From: Microcystis panniformis FACHB-1757
Lineage (GTDB): Bacteria; Cyanobacteriota; Cyanobacteriia; Cyanobacteriales; Microcystaceae
Length of the DNA stretch: 64,000 bases
Direction: 5' to 3'
Assembly (NCBI RefSeq): GCF_001264245.1
Contig: NZ_CP011339.1
Location: 2,914,001-2,978,000 of the forward strand
Shown here piece by piece: positions 43,997 through 52,669 of this stretch. The notes beneath the pieces are model-generated. The model saw only the letters and a list, made by a program, of their open reading frames with translations. It searched no databases and was not told the DNA's origin. How positions within the stretch are numbered: position 1 is the stretch's first letter; the number at the start of each line of letters is the position of its first letter. The position numbers were made by a program, and so were the translations under genes.

Positions 43997-45145
43997 ATGA
44001 GCGTTAGGTACTTTTATACTACTATTAAAGCCATTGAAGGCGATCGAGTTTTCTGGTACGAAGTGCCACAATTAAGAAGATCGATCGCTGCGATCGCTGG
44101 AAAGGTGGCCGATGACGAAGCGGTGTATCTTGATCTGTGGCAATGGTTACAGAATGATCCTAATAACCAATTAGTCAAGTCCCATTGGATGGTTTTTTTA
44201 CAATATCGCTCCTCTATGGTAACTCAAAGGGTCTATCAAAATGTTGGCCATCGGATCGATGCTGATTATGAAACCCTATTCTACTATTTGCTGAATTTGC
44301 TTGCCACGGCAATCACCAACAATCCTAGCAATTTTTACGGTAACTTTCAGGATAAAAAGACCCAACCGGGATTTTTTCGCTTAATCTTAGAAAAATGGAC
44401 AGATAAAAAATTGAGAAATACTCTCTATAATTTCCTGCGAGGAGAGTATAAAACTATTGGCAGGACTAATCTCGGTATAGTCAGTCTTTTTAGTGCGAAT
44501 AAAATTCAAAAAGTTTTACGAACATCGGGTATCTTTACCGAGAATCACCTGCTAATATTTAACTGTTTTCGAGAGGTAAAAAAAGCTTCTCTTAGATCAT
44601 TAGATAAATGGCAAGAGGAAGATTGGCAACAAGTAATTGATCGCTTACAGCAGTTACAACCGCAAGTTATTCTCACCGTGGGGGAAGTGCAAGCAAAACT
44701 CAATCAAATAGGGGAGATAATGCGTAATCACATCGATCCTTCTTACTCTAAATTTGAGCCGACTAATTATGACCATGATAGCAATTACTTTTGGGAAAAT
44801 CTCCCCAGCAAGAGGCCAAGTCAAGACTTACTACAACAGCAAGAAATCTGGGAAAATATTAATAAGTTATTAATCACTCTTGAGGATGAAGTTAAACAGA
44901 TTGTATATTATTACTATCATCAAAAGATGACGCAGGTACAGATCGCTAATCGATTGGGAGTTCATCCATCTACTATTAGTCGAGAAATAACCCAATTATG
45001 TAAAAAAGTTTATCAGCTACTCTGTGCAAGGGAAGGCAAAGATTGTCCTAAGTTGTTAAATGAGATTAAATTACAATCTCGGCAAAAACAAGAGATCGAT
45101 GCTTATCTAGAATATTTTTGTCAGTCCTACTTAACTCAAAACTAA
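43997..45145 (+). CDS. Sigma-70-like protein (region 4 helix-turn-helix at C-terminus)
   Basis: A 382-residue protein, first of five co-directional genes. The C-terminal part carries a region-4-type helix-turn-helix: LEDEVKQIVYYYYHQKMTQ, then VQIANRLGVHPSTISREI. A central stretch (LEKWTDKKLRNTLYNFLRGE, TIGRTNLGIVSLFSANKIQ) resembles a diverged sigma region, though no clear region 2.4 is seen. It may act as an alternative sigma factor or sigma-like regulator of the operon. The GTG at 43988 would add three residues; the ATG is preferred. The next gene follows after 16 bases. Function is inferred from the helix-turn-helix only. Confidence 0.72.
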   Translation: MSVRYFYTTIKAIEGDRVFWYEVPQLRRSIAAIAGKVADDEAVYLDLWQWLQNDPNNQLVKSHWMVFLQYRSSMVTQRVYQNVGHRIDADYETLFYYLLNLLATAITNNPSNFYGNFQDKKTQPGFFRLILEKWTDKKLRNTLYNFLRGEYKTIGRTNLGIVSLFSANKIQKVLRTSGIFTENHLLIFNCFREVKKASLRSLDKWQEEDWQQVIDRLQQLQPQVILTVGEVQAKLNQIGEIMRNHIDPSYSKFEPTNYDHDSNYFWENLPSKRPSQDLLQQQEIWENINKLLITLEDEVKQIVYYYYHQKMTQVQIANRLGVHPSTISREITQLCKKVYQLLCAREGKDCPKLLNEIKLQSRQKQEIDAYLEYFCQSYLTQN

Positions 45146-45161
45146 TCTGTTAGGAGATACC

Positions 45162-46526
45162 ATGAAAGTCAACCTCGATATTTTGCAACAAATTAACCCG
45201 AAATCCCTTTGGCTAACTTTTTCGGAAACAGAGATCAAGCAAGCTCGATCGATTCTTGGTCAATACTCTAATCAAACCGCCAAAAATCAGGCTTTGATTA
45301 ATTACTTAGTGCAAATATGCTTAAGCAATTGGCTGAAAGATAATCTTGATTCTTCTCTTCAAATAATACCTAAAAACCATCAGTATCTTTGGGAGTTTAT
45401 TAACGGGTTTACCTGGCAAATTCAAGATAAAAAAGTTACTACTATTCCCAGTCAAACTATTGACATTGAGGGATTGACAATAGAGCAAGAATGGGTTGAT
45501 ATTCCCGATTTAGCGGCAGATTTTTATCTAGGAGTGCAGGTAGATTTAGCAGAAAAATTCCTCAATATCTGGGGTTTTATATCCAGAAAAGATGTTAAAA
45601 ATCTCGCAGAATACGATCCAATTTACCATCAATATTATTTGGACAGTGAGCAAATTATTGATGATTTAGATATTCTTTGGCAGAGTTGTTTAGAGGGAGA
45701 GAGTGAAAAAGGAAAGCTGGAATCTTTAGCAAAATTATCGCCAGCAGCAGCAGAAAATTTAATTAAAAAGTTAGGTCAAGTTTCACCCTATTCTCCGAGA
45801 TTAGATATTAGTTGTCAGCAGTGGTTAGCTTTGTTGAATAATCAGCAATGGCGAGAAAAACTTTATCAGCAGCGTCTAGAAATAATTCCCACTAAACTTA
45901 GTCAATGGTTACAGGGAATTATTACAGAGAAATGGCAGGAAATCCTCAGCACTATCGACAGTTATCGTCCAATTAATCCAGGTTTTTTGTTGGCTGCTGA
46001 AAAAATCAGCAGCCGAGAATCTCCGGCAGATATTCAGCGAGAAATTAGACAACTGTATGCTAGTCAAAAAGAGGTGGAATTTTCGGAACAGTTAACCCCA
46101 CAGGAAGCTTTAGCAAAACTACAACATCAAACCCAAGATGAAACTATTCGCTGGCAAGCGGCCGAATATCTCTGGAATATCGATCCTCATTATCCCAATG
46201 CTGCTATCCGTAAAATGCTCGATGTGGGTAGTCAATTAATGGGTTATAAAATCGCTTTAATGGTGGGAGTTTTATCGACCAGTGACCAGAGAATTGCTGT
46301 CTTAATTCGTGCCTATGCCATGGACAATTTTGCCAAACTACCCCCCGGTTTATCTTTGCAAATTAGCGATGAAATAGGCCAATTAATCCCCAGTTTAGAA
46401 GCAATAGCAAGGGAGAAACCCTTAGATAGCTATCTGCAACTTTATTTTCTAGCTGATGCCGACGATCGCTTTAATGTTAACCTAAGTTTAGGGGATAGTA
46501 GCATTACCGAACAGTTTAGGATTTAA
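45162..46526 (+). CDS. DUF1822 family protein
   Basis: A 454-residue protein. The first 150 residues match the DUF1822 pattern (LWLTFSETEIKQARSIL, ALINYLVQICLSNWL, VPDLAADFYLGVQVDL-like), a family seen in cyanobacteria next to sigma-like and CHAT genes. The C-terminal half has helical, HEAT-like segments (TPQEALAKLQHQTQDETIRW, GYKIALMVGVLSTSD). No membrane segment or catalytic motif is seen. TTAGGAGAT lies 5 bases before the ATG. It is second in the five-gene unit. Molecular role is unknown. Confidence 0.78.
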   Translation: MKVNLDILQQINPKSLWLTFSETEIKQARSILGQYSNQTAKNQALINYLVQICLSNWLKDNLDSSLQIIPKNHQYLWEFINGFTWQIQDKKVTTIPSQTIDIEGLTIEQEWVDIPDLAADFYLGVQVDLAEKFLNIWGFISRKDVKNLAEYDPIYHQYYLDSEQIIDDLDILWQSCLEGESEKGKLESLAKLSPAAAENLIKKLGQVSPYSPRLDISCQQWLALLNNQQWREKLYQQRLEIIPTKLSQWLQGIITEKWQEILSTIDSYRPINPGFLLAAEKISSRESPADIQREIRQLYASQKEVEFSEQLTPQEALAKLQHQTQDETIRWQAAEYLWNIDPHYPNAAIRKMLDVGSQLMGYKIALMVGVLSTSDQRIAVLIRAYAMDNFAKLPPGLSLQISDEIGQLIPSLEAIAREKPLDSYLQLYFLADADDRFNVNLSLGDSSITEQFRI

Positions 46527-46558
46527 TAGAGATAGCAGAAAATGTCAAGGGTAAAGAC

Positions 46559-49177
46559 ATGAGCAGAGTTGTGATTCTGAAAATTGGTGATGGCAGTTTT
46601 GAAACGGGATTTTCCGTCACTCTAGAAATTCGTGACAATCATCGCTTGATAGCGCCTTTTGCTGACGGGAAATTAGTCCCTAACCTTGACATTGCTGACG
46701 CTTTGCAAAATTATCGTCGAGCTTATTATCATTGGGTAGAAAGTCAACCCAGTTTAGGAATTACCGTTCCTCATAGTATGATCACCCATGCAGCGGTAGG
46801 TGATCCTAGAGACAACCTCAGAAAAGCCACTCAAACTTTAAAAGATAGCTTAAATGAATGGCTAAATTCCAGTTCTCTGAGTTCGATACAAAATCGTATC
46901 TTGTTCCATATAGGTAATCAGTCAGAAGTAAGATTTTTTATCCAAACTAACCATTTTGATCTACAACAAATTCCCTGGGAGTGTTGGAATTTTTTACACG
47001 AATGGTGTCCTGATGTGGAAATTGCTCTTACTATCCAGAGAAATCCTCCGATAATTAACCTTACTCCTCCGATTAAGGTTTTAGTAATTTTGGGCAATAT
47101 TGACATCGAAAGCAAGCATACTTCCCTGTGTTTATCCAGTTTGCAAACGTTACTAGGAAACCAAGATAAGGTTTCTCTGCATATATTAAGTCCAGGTTTA
47201 AAAGATACTCTTTCACCGAAAAATATTCACAAAATATTAAGTCCAGGTTTAAAAGAGCCTCTTTCACCGAAAAATATTCGCCATGAGTTGATCAAAAATC
47301 CATGGGATATTGTAGTTTATTTAGGTCATAGTCAAACCAGTAGCGACGGACACGATGGAGTTTTTATCATTGATAATGATACGGCTTTATCTGCTGACGA
47401 TAACTTAAGAGATTCCCTAGAAATAGCTGTTAGAAAAGGCTTAAAACTTGTTATCTGTAACTCCTGCGATGGGTTGGGTATTGGTCGTCAGTTGGCTAAT
47501 ATCGGAGTACCGCATATTATTGTTATGAAAGAACCCATCGCTGTGCGGGTTGCTTTGAGATTTCTAGAAGTTTTTCTTCCCAATTTTCTTGGACATAAAT
47601 CCCTACAAGAATCCTTAACAATCGCTCGGCAAGAATTAAAATTACACGGATTTGAGGAGGATGCTGCTGGTTCTTCTTTACTGCCTCTTTTGATAGAAAA
47701 TCCCGAAGAACCACCGTTGATTTTACCTAAAAATAAAAGGTTATTACGTCTATCTAGTCGCTGGAAACAAGCTCTGTTATTTATTTTAAGTCTTCTGGTA
47801 ACTTTATCAATTTTATATGGGGGAGGAGTATTTTCCGATGATGCTAGTAAATACCCAGAAATTAGCTTAGGTGAAGAAATATTATTAGAGACAAACCGAC
47901 AAGATAACAGTCTTGAACGGGGAAGACAAGCTTTTAAAAACCAAGAATATAAACAAGCAATTCAGCTTTTTAAACAATCCCTCGATCGCTTGCCCAATAA
48001 TCCAGAGATTCGCATCTATTATAATAACGCTCGTGCGGCCTATCAAGACAGAAATCCCTTAAAAATTGCCACCAGTGTTCCTCTTGGTAATAATCCAGAA
48101 ATTGCTGAGGAAATTTTACGAGGTATTGCTTTATTCCAACAGGAGTTAAACGATGAACAGGCCAAAAACCCCGATTTTCACTCTCTACAGGTAGTGGTCG
48201 CTAATGATAATAATAATGCCGCAGATGCCGAAGATCGAGCCAAAAAATTTGTTAAAGATCCGTCAATCATAGCAGTGGTTGGTCATAATGCTTCTGCTGC
48301 TAGTGAAGCGGCCAAAGATATCTATGTACAAGGGAAAATTGTTGCCCTATCTCCTACGAGCTTTTCCTCGAAAATCTCTGGCAATGGCTATGTGTATAAG
48401 ATGGTTCCCGAGATGGAAACTTTTGCCACAACCCTAATTGAATATATCCGGGAACAAACTGAGAAGCTAATTATCCAAAAACCCAATAATTTAATTTGTT
48501 ATGATAATCGCTCTGGGGATAATTATAACTTCGCTGAAAAATATAAAAACATTCTCCGAGGTCAGAGCTTGCAAAAACTTGTTAAAGATGGAAATTTTGA
48601 CTGCAATATCGAACCCAAAATTAATTTAGATGAACAGGAAATTTATCAAAAAATCGCTCAATATCAAGTAAATATACTGATGATTGCTCCCTATGTTAAC
48701 GATCTGAAAAGAGCCGCTAATATCTTTAAGCAACGTCCCGCAGAACAGTTAAACTTAGTGATTTTAGGTTCCCCCACCTTTCAAAGTTATCTCACCCTTG
48801 CAGAAGGTAAACAGGGGGTAGAAAATTTAGTTATCGCCGTGCCTTGGTATGATCTCAAACAAGATAATTATATCCACAGTTTTTGGCAAAATAAGATCAA
48901 CGTTTGGCGCACTCCCATGGCCTACGATGCGACTAAAGTTATCCTCACCGCTTTGCGACAGTTATCCCAACAAGGACAAAAATTCGATCGAGAATTGTTA
49001 AATCAAGTTTTAAGAAACGATTTTTCTATTGAAGGAATGACTGGCACTGTTAGATTCGATGAGAATGGTGTCCGCAACATGAATAATAATCCTGACGATC
49101 GCCGCTACTTGATTCTACAGGTCAAAAATGGTCAATTTGTCCCCCTCGCTCCCATTAAATCTGCCGGTCCAGTCTAA
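46559..49177 (+). CDS. CHAT protease - membrane helix - TPR - periplasmic-binding receptor fusion
   Basis: An 872-residue fusion. The N-terminal cytoplasmic CHAT domain (about 130-370) is of the caspase/separase clan, with catalytic His257 in VVYLGHSQTSSDG and Cys303 in VICNSCDGLGIG. One membrane helix follows (about 402-424, ALLFILSLLVTLSILYGGG), then a TPR-like unit (about 450-495; GRQAFKNQEYKQAIQLFKQS). Last is a periplasmic-binding domain of the branched-chain amino-acid receptor type (about 500-865; IAVVGHNASAASEAAKDIY, MVPEMETFA, FDENGVRNMNNNPDDRR). A 17-residue unit is tandemly repeated at about 209-242. The layout would let an external ligand control a cytosolic protease; substrates are unknown. 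Domain calls are firm, function is inference. Confidence 0.88.
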   Translation: MSRVVILKIGDGSFETGFSVTLEIRDNHRLIAPFADGKLVPNLDIADALQNYRRAYYHWVESQPSLGITVPHSMITHAAVGDPRDNLRKATQTLKDSLNEWLNSSSLSSIQNRILFHIGNQSEVRFFIQTNHFDLQQIPWECWNFLHEWCPDVEIALTIQRNPPIINLTPPIKVLVILGNIDIESKHTSLCLSSLQTLLGNQDKVSLHILSPGLKDTLSPKNIHKILSPGLKEPLSPKNIRHELIKNPWDIVVYLGHSQTSSDGHDGVFIIDNDTALSADDNLRDSLEIAVRKGLKLVICNSCDGLGIGRQLANIGVPHIIVMKEPIAVRVALRFLEVFLPNFLGHKSLQESLTIARQELKLHGFEEDAAGSSLLPLLIENPEEPPLILPKNKRLLRLSSRWKQALLFILSLLVTLSILYGGGVFSDDASKYPEISLGEEILLETNRQDNSLERGRQAFKNQEYKQAIQLFKQSLDRLPNNPEIRIYYNNARAAYQDRNPLKIATSVPLGNNPEIAEEILRGIALFQQELNDEQAKNPDFHSLQVVVANDNNNAADAEDRAKKFVKDPSIIAVVGHNASAASEAAKDIYVQGKIVALSPTSFSSKISGNGYVYKMVPEMETFATTLIEYIREQTEKLIIQKPNNLICYDNRSGDNYNFAEKYKNILRGQSLQKLVKDGNFDCNIEPKINLDEQEIYQKIAQYQVNILMIAPYVNDLKRAANIFKQRPAEQLNLVILGSPTFQSYLTLAEGKQGVENLVIAVPWYDLKQDNYIHSFWQNKINVWRTPMAYDATKVILTALRQLSQQGQKFDRELLNQVLRNDFSIEGMTGTVRFDENGVRNMNNNPDDRRYLILQVKNGQFVPLAPIKSAGPV

Positions 49178-49284
49178 ACCTTCCTATCCTTGTCAAGACT
49201 TTTTACAAAACTTAACCTTATCCACTGCATTAAAGTTGACCATCACTCCTAATTAACAGGTAATACCTCTAGGAGACAGACGGC

Positions 49285-50004
49285 ATGAAATTGTTAAAAA
49301 AATTAACCCCCAAGGCCTTGATTTTTTGGCTGATCGGTGATAAGGCAGGAAATTCTCTCGTTGCGATCTGGAATTGGTTGTGGGGTATTCCCATCGAATC
49401 CGGCGGAAAAATTGCCGTAGAATCGGCCAAAGAATCCCTAGAATTGATGCAAAAATCCCTAGCGGAATTGACAGAATCGGTGGCGAAAGTAGTAGCCGCC
49501 CAGCAATCGGCTCAAGCACAATACGAGGCAAAAAAACAGGAACACACAAACTACTTGCAGCAGGCTGTCACCGCTCAAAAAAAAGGTCTTCAAGAAGCGG
49601 CAAGACTGGCTATGGTTAAGGTTATCTCCCTAGAAAAAATTCTACCCGCCATGAAAGATCGGGTTGATAATGCCGAAAAAGTGGTCATTGCTGCTAAGGA
49701 AAAACTTCGTAAAGAGCAGGAAAAAATCGAGCATTATAAGTTAGAAATGAGCAACTTAAAAGCGATTAGTTCCATGAATGAGGCTTTAGGTAAAATAAAC
49801 GAATTTGATAGTAGTCTCAACCTCAATAACTCCCGCGATCGCTTTGAGGATGCCAATGAAGCGATTAACGACCGTTATCGAAAAGAAAACGTCTATAGTG
49901 AATTAAGCGAGAACTATAGCGAGAAATTAGCTCAAGAAATCGATTTCTTAAGCCTTGATGACGAAATTAACCGCCGTTTAGCCGAATTCAATCAGCAAAG
50001 TTAA
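49285..50004 (+). CDS. PspA/IM30-like coiled-coil protein
   Basis: A 239-residue protein, almost all helix after residue 40. A hydrophobic/amphipathic start (LTPKALIFWLIGDKAGNSLV, NWLWGIP) is followed by long coiled coil (QAQYEAKKQEHTNYLQQAV, KVVIAAKEKLRKEQEKIEHY). The pattern resembles PspA/Vipp1 (ESCRT-III-like) membrane-stress proteins, but the canonical PspA N-terminal helix is not obvious, so this is a moderate call. A plain membrane-anchored coiled-coil protein is the alternative. TAGGAGACAG lies 8 bases before the ATG. Fourth gene of the unit, 107 bases after the CHAT gene. Confidence 0.6.
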   Translation: MKLLKKLTPKALIFWLIGDKAGNSLVAIWNWLWGIPIESGGKIAVESAKESLELMQKSLAELTESVAKVVAAQQSAQAQYEAKKQEHTNYLQQAVTAQKKGLQEAARLAMVKVISLEKILPAMKDRVDNAEKVVIAAKEKLRKEQEKIEHYKLEMSNLKAISSMNEALGKINEFDSSLNLNNSRDRFEDANEAINDRYRKENVYSELSENYSEKLAQEIDFLSLDDEINRRLAEFNQQS

Positions 50005-50015
50005 GGAGTAAAGCA

Positions 50016-51365
50016 ATGACAAAGACTGGCAAAAAAGCGGGTTTACCGCCAATTTCCTATGTTTTACTGGGGTTGATCGGTTGGTTTCTTTTTCCCCAAA
50101 TCTCGGCAATATTTGCCCCAAAAGCCGATAATAATCCCCGCATCAGTTACGGCAATCATCTCCTGATCAAAACTAATTCTAACACCACCAAAGAATCAGC
50201 GATCGCTGCCATTGCTCAAGGTAATCACCAAGAAGCAGAGCAACTCCTGCAAAAATCCCTCGCTCAACATCCCAACGATCCCGAAAGCGTAATTTATCTC
50301 AGCAACCTGCAAACTGGCTCAAATCCCTTCAAAATCGCCGTTGTTGTGCCAGCGACAACTAATCCCAACGTCGCTCAGGAAATATTGCGAGGAGTCGCCA
50401 GCGCACAAACCCAGATCAATCAACAGGGAGGGATCAACGGCAGAAAACTGATGGTTATCGTGGTTAATGACGATAATCAGCCGCAGATATCGAAAGAGGT
50501 AGCCAGGGAATTAGTCAAAAATCCCGATATTATCGCCGTTATCGGTCATAATGCCTCCGATGCCAGTTTAGCCGCCGCTCCTATCTACGAAAAAGGCGGT
50601 TTGGTGATGATTTCTCCCACCTCCTTGGCTAATAATCTCTCCGGTGCGGGAAATTATATCTTTCGTCTGGTGGCTTCTAACGGCAAAATTACGGAAAAAT
50701 TAGCAAATTACATAGTAAATACTGCTAAAGTCCAGAAAATTGCTTTTTGCTACGATTCTCAAGCTCCCGATAATATTTCCTTTAAAGATGAGTTGATGGC
50801 TAATGTGGCGAAAAAAGGCGGTCAAATTGTGCCGATTGTCTGCGATCTGAGTGTCCCCAATTTTAAGGCCGATCAAGCCCTTAATCAGGCGATTTCTGGG
50901 GGTGCTAACGGCCTATTTGTCGTCGCTCATGTTGATCGTCTCGATCCCGTTTTTGAGGTTATTCGCTCCAATCGTCAGCGTTTGCCTCTGTTTAGTAGTC
51001 CCACCCTCTACAATATTCGCACCCTCGAAGATGGCGGCAAAAACGTCCAAGGTTTAACCCTTGCCGCACCCTGGCACCCCTCGGTTAACCAGACTTTTGC
51101 CAATCTTATGCAGGAACAGTGGCGCGGTCCGGTTAGTTGGCGCACAGCCACCAGTTTTGACGCTACACGGGTGATTATTGCCGGTTTAAGGGAAAATCCT
51201 CAACGTCAGGGCCTACAATCCAGGCTGCGCTCCAGCAGTTTTCATCAAACAGGGGCCACCGGAAAAATTAGCTTTGATCCTAATACTGGCGATCGCGTTG
51301 GTCAACCTGTCTTAATTCAAGTGCGCTCGACTCCCTCTGGTGAGCAGTTTGTCCCTTTACCTTGA
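50016..51365 (+). CDS. Membrane-anchored TPR / periplasmic-binding receptor, paralog of the CHAT protein C-terminus
   Basis: A 449-residue protein with one N-terminal membrane helix (about 11-33, ISYVLLGLIGWFLFPQIS), a TPR-like unit (AIAQGNHQEAEQLLQKSL) and a branched-chain amino-acid-type binding domain (FKIAVVVPATTNPNVAQEIL, INGRKLMVIVVNDDNQ, IIAVIGHNASDASLAA, AAPWHPSVNQTF). The order helix-TPR-receptor repeats that of the CHAT protein, with the same EILRG and GHNAS motifs, so the two arose by duplication, with CHAT gained or lost in one. No permease genes are near, so sensing rather than transport is likely. AAGGAGTAAAG precedes the ATG; it starts 11 bases after the coiled-coil gene. Confidence 0.85.
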   Translation: MTKTGKKAGLPPISYVLLGLIGWFLFPQISAIFAPKADNNPRISYGNHLLIKTNSNTTKESAIAAIAQGNHQEAEQLLQKSLAQHPNDPESVIYLSNLQTGSNPFKIAVVVPATTNPNVAQEILRGVASAQTQINQQGGINGRKLMVIVVNDDNQPQISKEVARELVKNPDIIAVIGHNASDASLAAAPIYEKGGLVMISPTSLANNLSGAGNYIFRLVASNGKITEKLANYIVNTAKVQKIAFCYDSQAPDNISFKDELMANVAKKGGQIVPIVCDLSVPNFKADQALNQAISGGANGLFVVAHVDRLDPVFEVIRSNRQRLPLFSSPTLYNIRTLEDGGKNVQGLTLAAPWHPSVNQTFANLMQEQWRGPVSWRTATSFDATRVIIAGLRENPQRQGLQSRLRSSSFHQTGATGKISFDPNTGDRVGQPVLIQVRSTPSGEQFVPLP

Positions 51366-51493
51366 AAAGTTCCCAGTCCACAAAAGTCGGGAGAGTTGCC
51401 AACTCTCCCCCCCAAAAAATCTCAAAAATTACAATTATTTCAATGTTCAACCCCGAGCAAGAAATGAATGACTCATATGTTAAAATATGCCTA

Positions 51494-51617
51494 ATTAGGT
51501 AGGTTTTAAAAATTGTCAGATGCTCCCTTATTGAGGGGGCATCTGCACCCCCCTTATTAAGGGGGCAGGGGGGATCAAAGGCAAAATCTATCTTCAATTA
51601 AATTATAACTACTTACT
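51494..51617 (+). repeat. MITE H copy 1, ending at a start codon
   Basis: Begins ATTAGGTAGGTTTTAAA and ends TTATAACTACTTACT; flanked by TA (51492-51493, 51618-51619). The A of the right TA is the A of the next gene's ATG. The middle holds a CCCCCTTATTAAGGGGG stem. Confidence 0.8.
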
Positions 51618-51618
51618 T

Positions 51619-52329
51619 ATGGACATCGTTATTATCGAAGATGAAATTGAAATCGCCCATTTGATTCAGCAAACTTTAGAGCGGGAATCATTTAATTGTC
51701 ATCTGGCTTATAATGGTAGGGTAGGACTAGAACTATTTTATCAAAAGCAACCAGACTTAGTTATTTTAGATTTAATGTTACCGGAATTAGACGGACTAGA
51801 ATTGTGTGCTATAATTCGCCAAAAACCTGGGACAAAAGACCCCTATATCCTAATGTTAACCGCTAGGGGAGAAGAGATTGATCGCATTATCGGTCTATCT
51901 ACGGGAGCCGATGATTATATGGTCAAACCCTTTAGTCCCCGGGAATTAACCGCGCGGGTAAGAGCCTTATTAAGACGTAGTTTAAGACACGATAGTCAAC
52001 CCCAGCAACTCCATCGCAGCCGTCATTTTATTATCGACTTAGATCAACATTCTGCTGTTCGTAAATTGGAGGGAATGCCCGAGGAAACCCTCGATTTAAC
52101 CACCTTAGAATTTAATTTATTAGCTACCTTTGTCAGTTATCCCAATCGCGTCTGGAGTCGCACCCAATTAATCGATAATCTCTGGGGAAATGATTTTTTT
52201 GGCGATGAAAGGGTAGTAGATACCCATATCCGACGCTTACGCAAAAAAGTAGAACCCGATCCTGCTAATCCGATCTTTATCAAAACTGTAGTCGGTGTCG
52301 GTTATAAATTTGAGGATGACATTATTTAA
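51619..52329 (+). CDS. OmpR-family response regulator
   Basis: A 236-residue two-domain regulator. Receiver domain with acidic pair E7/D8 in VIIEDEIEIA, phospho-acceptor Asp51 in LVILDLMLPELDG, and the K in GADDYMVKPFSPREL. C-terminal winged helix with TTLEFNLLATFVSYPNRVWS, VDTHIRRLRKKVE and VVGVGYKFE. It binds DNA on phosphorylation. No kinase gene is next to it. Nothing like a Shine-Dalgarno lies in the MITE H sequence directly upstream. It follows the five-gene CHAT unit by 253 bases, so linkage to that system is possible but unproven. Confidence 0.93.
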   Translation: MDIVIIEDEIEIAHLIQQTLERESFNCHLAYNGRVGLELFYQKQPDLVILDLMLPELDGLELCAIIRQKPGTKDPYILMLTARGEEIDRIIGLSTGADDYMVKPFSPRELTARVRALLRRSLRHDSQPQQLHRSRHFIIDLDQHSAVRKLEGMPEETLDLTTLEFNLLATFVSYPNRVWSRTQLIDNLWGNDFFGDERVVDTHIRRLRKKVEPDPANPIFIKTVVGVGYKFEDDII

Positions 52330-52337
52330 AGACTATT

Positions 52338-52540
52338 GATCAGTTATCAGTTATCAGTTATCAGTTATCAGTTATCAGTTATCAGGTGCGAGTTTTCAGG
52401 TGTGAGTTTTCAGTGAATAGTATTAAGGGACAAGCTCGCAGCTGCCTTTTTACTGTTTACTGCTCACTGTTTACTGCTCACTGTTTACTGTTTACTGCTC
52501 ACTGTTTACTGTTTACTGCTCACTGTTTACTGACCAACAC
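52338..52540 (+). repeat. cagttat and actgttt heptamer arrays
   Basis: Six or so cagttat units directly after the regulator gene, then 52449-52535 with repeated TTTACTG and CTCACTG words. The stretch 52330-52669 holds no gene. Confidence 0.85.
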
Positions 52541-52669
52541 CCCAACCCCAATAAAAAATTCTCCCTAAAGGCATTTAAGCAGTCTTTAACCCTTATGTGC
52601 TACAATTTTTGAAGATTTTGCCATTCATTTAGGTTCAATCAGGGATCACAGCCTTTTCAGGGAAATTTT

